Below are positions 62,621 through 64,000 of a stretch of 64,000 bases of DNA, piece after piece (positions within the stretch are counted from its first letter, which is position 1; each line of letters starts with the position of its first letter). A program made the translations under genes and the position numbers. The stretch covers positions 124,001-188,000 of the forward strand of contig NZ_BMRF01000006.1 of the NCBI RefSeq assembly GCF_014648495.1, read 5' to 3'. The notes beneath the pieces are model-generated. The model ran no database searches. It saw only the letters and a program-made list of their open reading frames with translations, and was not told the DNA's origin. This DNA comes from Actinomadura cremea (lineage in GTDB: Bacteria > Actinomycetota > Actinomycetes > Streptosporangiales > Streptosporangiaceae).

Positions 62621-63547
62621 ATGACCATGCCCGCAGGACTCGATCCGCAGCTCGCCCGCGCGCTGGCGGGGGCGCCCTACGTCGGCCTGGAGGACCCCGG
62701 GACGGCGCGTGCCGCGATGCGCGGGCTCGTGGCGGCGCTCGGGGAGCCCGAGGGCGACTTCCGGGTGGAGGTCGCCGACCGGACGGTCGCGGGCGCCGTC
62801 CCCGTCCGGATCTACCGGCCCGTCCGCGCGGCGGGCCCGGCGCCCGTGCTCGTGTACTTCCACGGCGGCGGGTTCGTCACGGGCGACCTGGAGAACGAGC
62901 ACGGGCGGTGCCTCGCGTTCGCCGGGGAGGACGGGATCGCGGTGGTGTCGGTCGACTACCGGCTCGCGCCCGAGCACCCGTTCCCCGCGGGCCTCGACGA
63001 CTGCTACGCGGTGACCGCGTGGGCGCACGCGCACGCGTCCGGGTTCGGCGGCGACCCGGACCGCCTGGCGGTGGGCGGCGGCAGCGCCGGGGGCGCGCTC
63101 GCGGCGGCGGTGGCGCTGCGGGCGCGGGACCGGGACGGGCCGCCGCTGGCGTTCCAGATGCTGCTGTACCCGGTCCTGGACGACCGCATGGACACCCCGT
63201 CGATGCGCGCGTTCACCGATCCGCCGCTGTTCAACCGGACGGACGCGGCCCACATGTGGCGGCACTACCTGGGCGGACGGCCCGCCACCGCGTACGCGGC
63301 GCCCGCGCGTGCCGGAGACCTGGCCGGGCTCCCGCCCGCGTACGTCCTGGCGGCCGAGCTCGATCCGCTGCGCGACGAGGCCCTGGAGTACGCGCGGCGG
63401 CTGATCGAGGCGGGCGTCCCGACCGAGCTGCGCCACATGGCGGGCGTGTGCCACGGGTTCGACGGGATCCTTGCGGCGGACGCCGCGCGGCGGGCGTTCG
63501 CCGAGCAGCGGGAGGTGCTGCGGCGGTACCTATGGACACCGCGGTAG
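62621..63547 (+). CDS. Alpha/beta hydrolase, hormone-sensitive lipase (HSL) family
   Basis: A 308-residue esterase. Oxyanion-hole motif VYFHGGGFVTG, nucleophile Ser in VGGGSAGGALAA, acid in ELDPLRDEALEY and His in CHGFDGIL give a complete triad. The substrate is probably a short acyl ester, perhaps an acyl-sugar from outside. ATG 62621 follows GGAGG. It is separated from the secreted protein by 61 bp containing a GGGGGAGCG/CGCTCCCCC-like stem, so partial termination between them is possible. Confidence 0.9.
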   Translation: MTMPAGLDPQLARALAGAPYVGLEDPGTARAAMRGLVAALGEPEGDFRVEVADRTVAGAVPVRIYRPVRAAGPAPVLVYFHGGGFVTGDLENEHGRCLAFAGEDGIAVVSVDYRLAPEHPFPAGLDDCYAVTAWAHAHASGFGGDPDRLAVGGGSAGGALAAAVALRARDRDGPPLAFQMLLYPVLDDRMDTPSMRAFTDPPLFNRTDAAHMWRHYLGGRPATAYAAPARAGDLAGLPPAYVLAAELDPLRDEALEYARRLIEAGVPTELRHMAGVCHGFDGILAADAARRAFAEQREVLRRYLWTPR

Positions 63548-63548
63548 A

Positions 63549-63569
63549 TCAAGTGATTAGATGACTTGA
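63549..63569. promoter_or_regulatory. Predicted GntR operator, autoregulatory copy
   Basis: A perfect dyad, CAAGTGATTAGATGACTTG at its core, ends 21 bp before the GntR start codon and shares CAAGTGAT-N2-GATGACT with 58714-58733. Confidence 0.65.
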
Positions 63570-63590
63570 CCTTCTGGGAACGAGGTGGCG

Positions 63591-64000
63591 ATGGCACAGG
63601 ATGTGGCCCGGCCGAGCCTGGCGGACGCTCTGACCGGGCGGATGCTGGAGCTGATCAGGGCGGACGGTCTGCGCCCCGGCGACCGGCTGCCGTCGGCGCG
63701 GGAGCTGTCGCAGCGGTTCGCGGTGACCACGCCGACGCTGCGCGAGGCGCTGCGCCGGCTGGAGGCGACCGGGGCGATCCAGCTCCGGCACGGCTCGGGC
63801 ATCTACGTCGGCGCCGACCTGGAACGCGTCGTCATCGCGAACCCCAACGCGGGCACGCTGGACGGCGAGCGGGTGCTGCACCTGCTGGACGCCCGGCTGC
63901 TGATCGAGCCGCCGCTGGCCGCGCAGGCCGCGCGGCGGTGCGCGCCGGACGACCTCGACCGGCTCCGGGCCGTCCTGGACGAGGCGGGCCGCAACCTGAC
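63591..64000 (+). CDS. GntR family regulator (FadR/FCD type), 3' end beyond window
   Basis: The first about 136 residues of a GntR regulator. The winged helix is complete (RPGDRLPSARELSQRFAVTT, PTLREALRRLEATGAI and HGSGIYVG). After it begins the helical FCD ligand domain (LHLLDARLLIEPPLAAQAARR). FCD-type GntR proteins often sense sugar acids or carboxylic acids, which fits the adjacent KDG-kinase-like gene. ATG 63591 is preceded by GAGG and by the predicted operator, indicating autoregulation. Confidence 0.9.
   Translation, partial: MAQDVARPSLADALTGRMLELIRADGLRPGDRLPSARELSQRFAVTTPTLREALRRLEATGAIQLRHGSGIYVGADLERVVIANPNAGTLDGERVLHLLDARLLIEPPLAAQAARRCAPDDLDRLRAVLDEAGRNL

Overview
This is a chromosomal window from a very GC-rich actinomycete. 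Coding regions show strong GC bias at the third codon position. The gene set is typically actinobacterial: SigR/RsrA, WhiB1-type and PdtaS-type regulators, a DasR-like GntR, DUF3054, PPA1309 and UPF0182 proteins, and an initiator tRNA with a C1-U72 mismatch. The closest fit is Streptosporangiales, for example an Actinomadura-like organism. That placement is inference from gene content only. No transposase, integrase, phage gene or CRISPR array is visible, so the window looks like core chromosome with some accessory blocks.

Layout. 1-8.1 kb is a conserved housekeeping block: Nudix, DUF2342, SDR-like, UPF0182, PPA1309, MoaE and a PDZ-S16 Lon-like protease. 8.2 and 17.3 kb hold two nearly identical initiator tRNA cassettes, each with its own promoter and terminator. 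Between them lie an acyl-CoA ligase, a proline-degradation operon (proline dehydrogenase and P5C dehydrogenase) with a divergent PucR regulator, a receptor-type Ser/Thr kinase with an MmpS-like sensor end, and a P450/TetR pair. 19.3-27.9 kb is a lipid activation and oxidation cluster: fatty acyl-AMP ligase, a hydrolase fused to a degenerate adenylation domain, P450, SDR, a DUF2236 oxygenase and TetR. 28-36.6 kb holds a carboxylesterase, HisN, a truncated and scrambled kinase, RsgA, AroA, a DoxX protein with a highly basic tail, and a YedK/SRAP protein.

37.7-38.9 kb is the thiol-stress pair sigR-rsrA. A textbook SigR promoter precedes sigR and a coupled 29-codon ORF sits between the two genes. 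40.4-43.3 kb has a small ORF followed by two membrane HD-domain proteins. 43.3-52.1 kb mixes a biotin carboxylase paralogue, the small Cys-rich protein BsaP, bioD-bioB and bioF with GNAT, carotenoid oxygenase, Uma2 and DasR-like genes. bioA is absent from the window. 52.1-54.2 kb is the pdtaS-whiB1 pair, with a perfect CRP-type site upstream of whiB1. 54.5-57.3 kb holds a lipid kinase, a small membrane protein and a stress sigma/anti-sigma pair. 57.4 kb carries a perfect 50-bp palindrome.

57.8 kb to the end is a sugar or sugar-acid catabolic island: PfkB kinase, PhyH-type dioxygenase, DUF4432 mutarotase-like protein, SDR, secreted propeller-like protein, HSL-type esterase and a GntR regulator cut by the window edge. 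A nearly identical dyad occurs both in front of the regulator and in the divergent kinase/dioxygenase promoter, which ties the island into one predicted regulon. From memory, the SRAP-aroA-rsgA, sigR-rsrA and whiB1-pdtaS groups recall the sigH/whiB1 neighbourhood of Mycobacterium tuberculosis.
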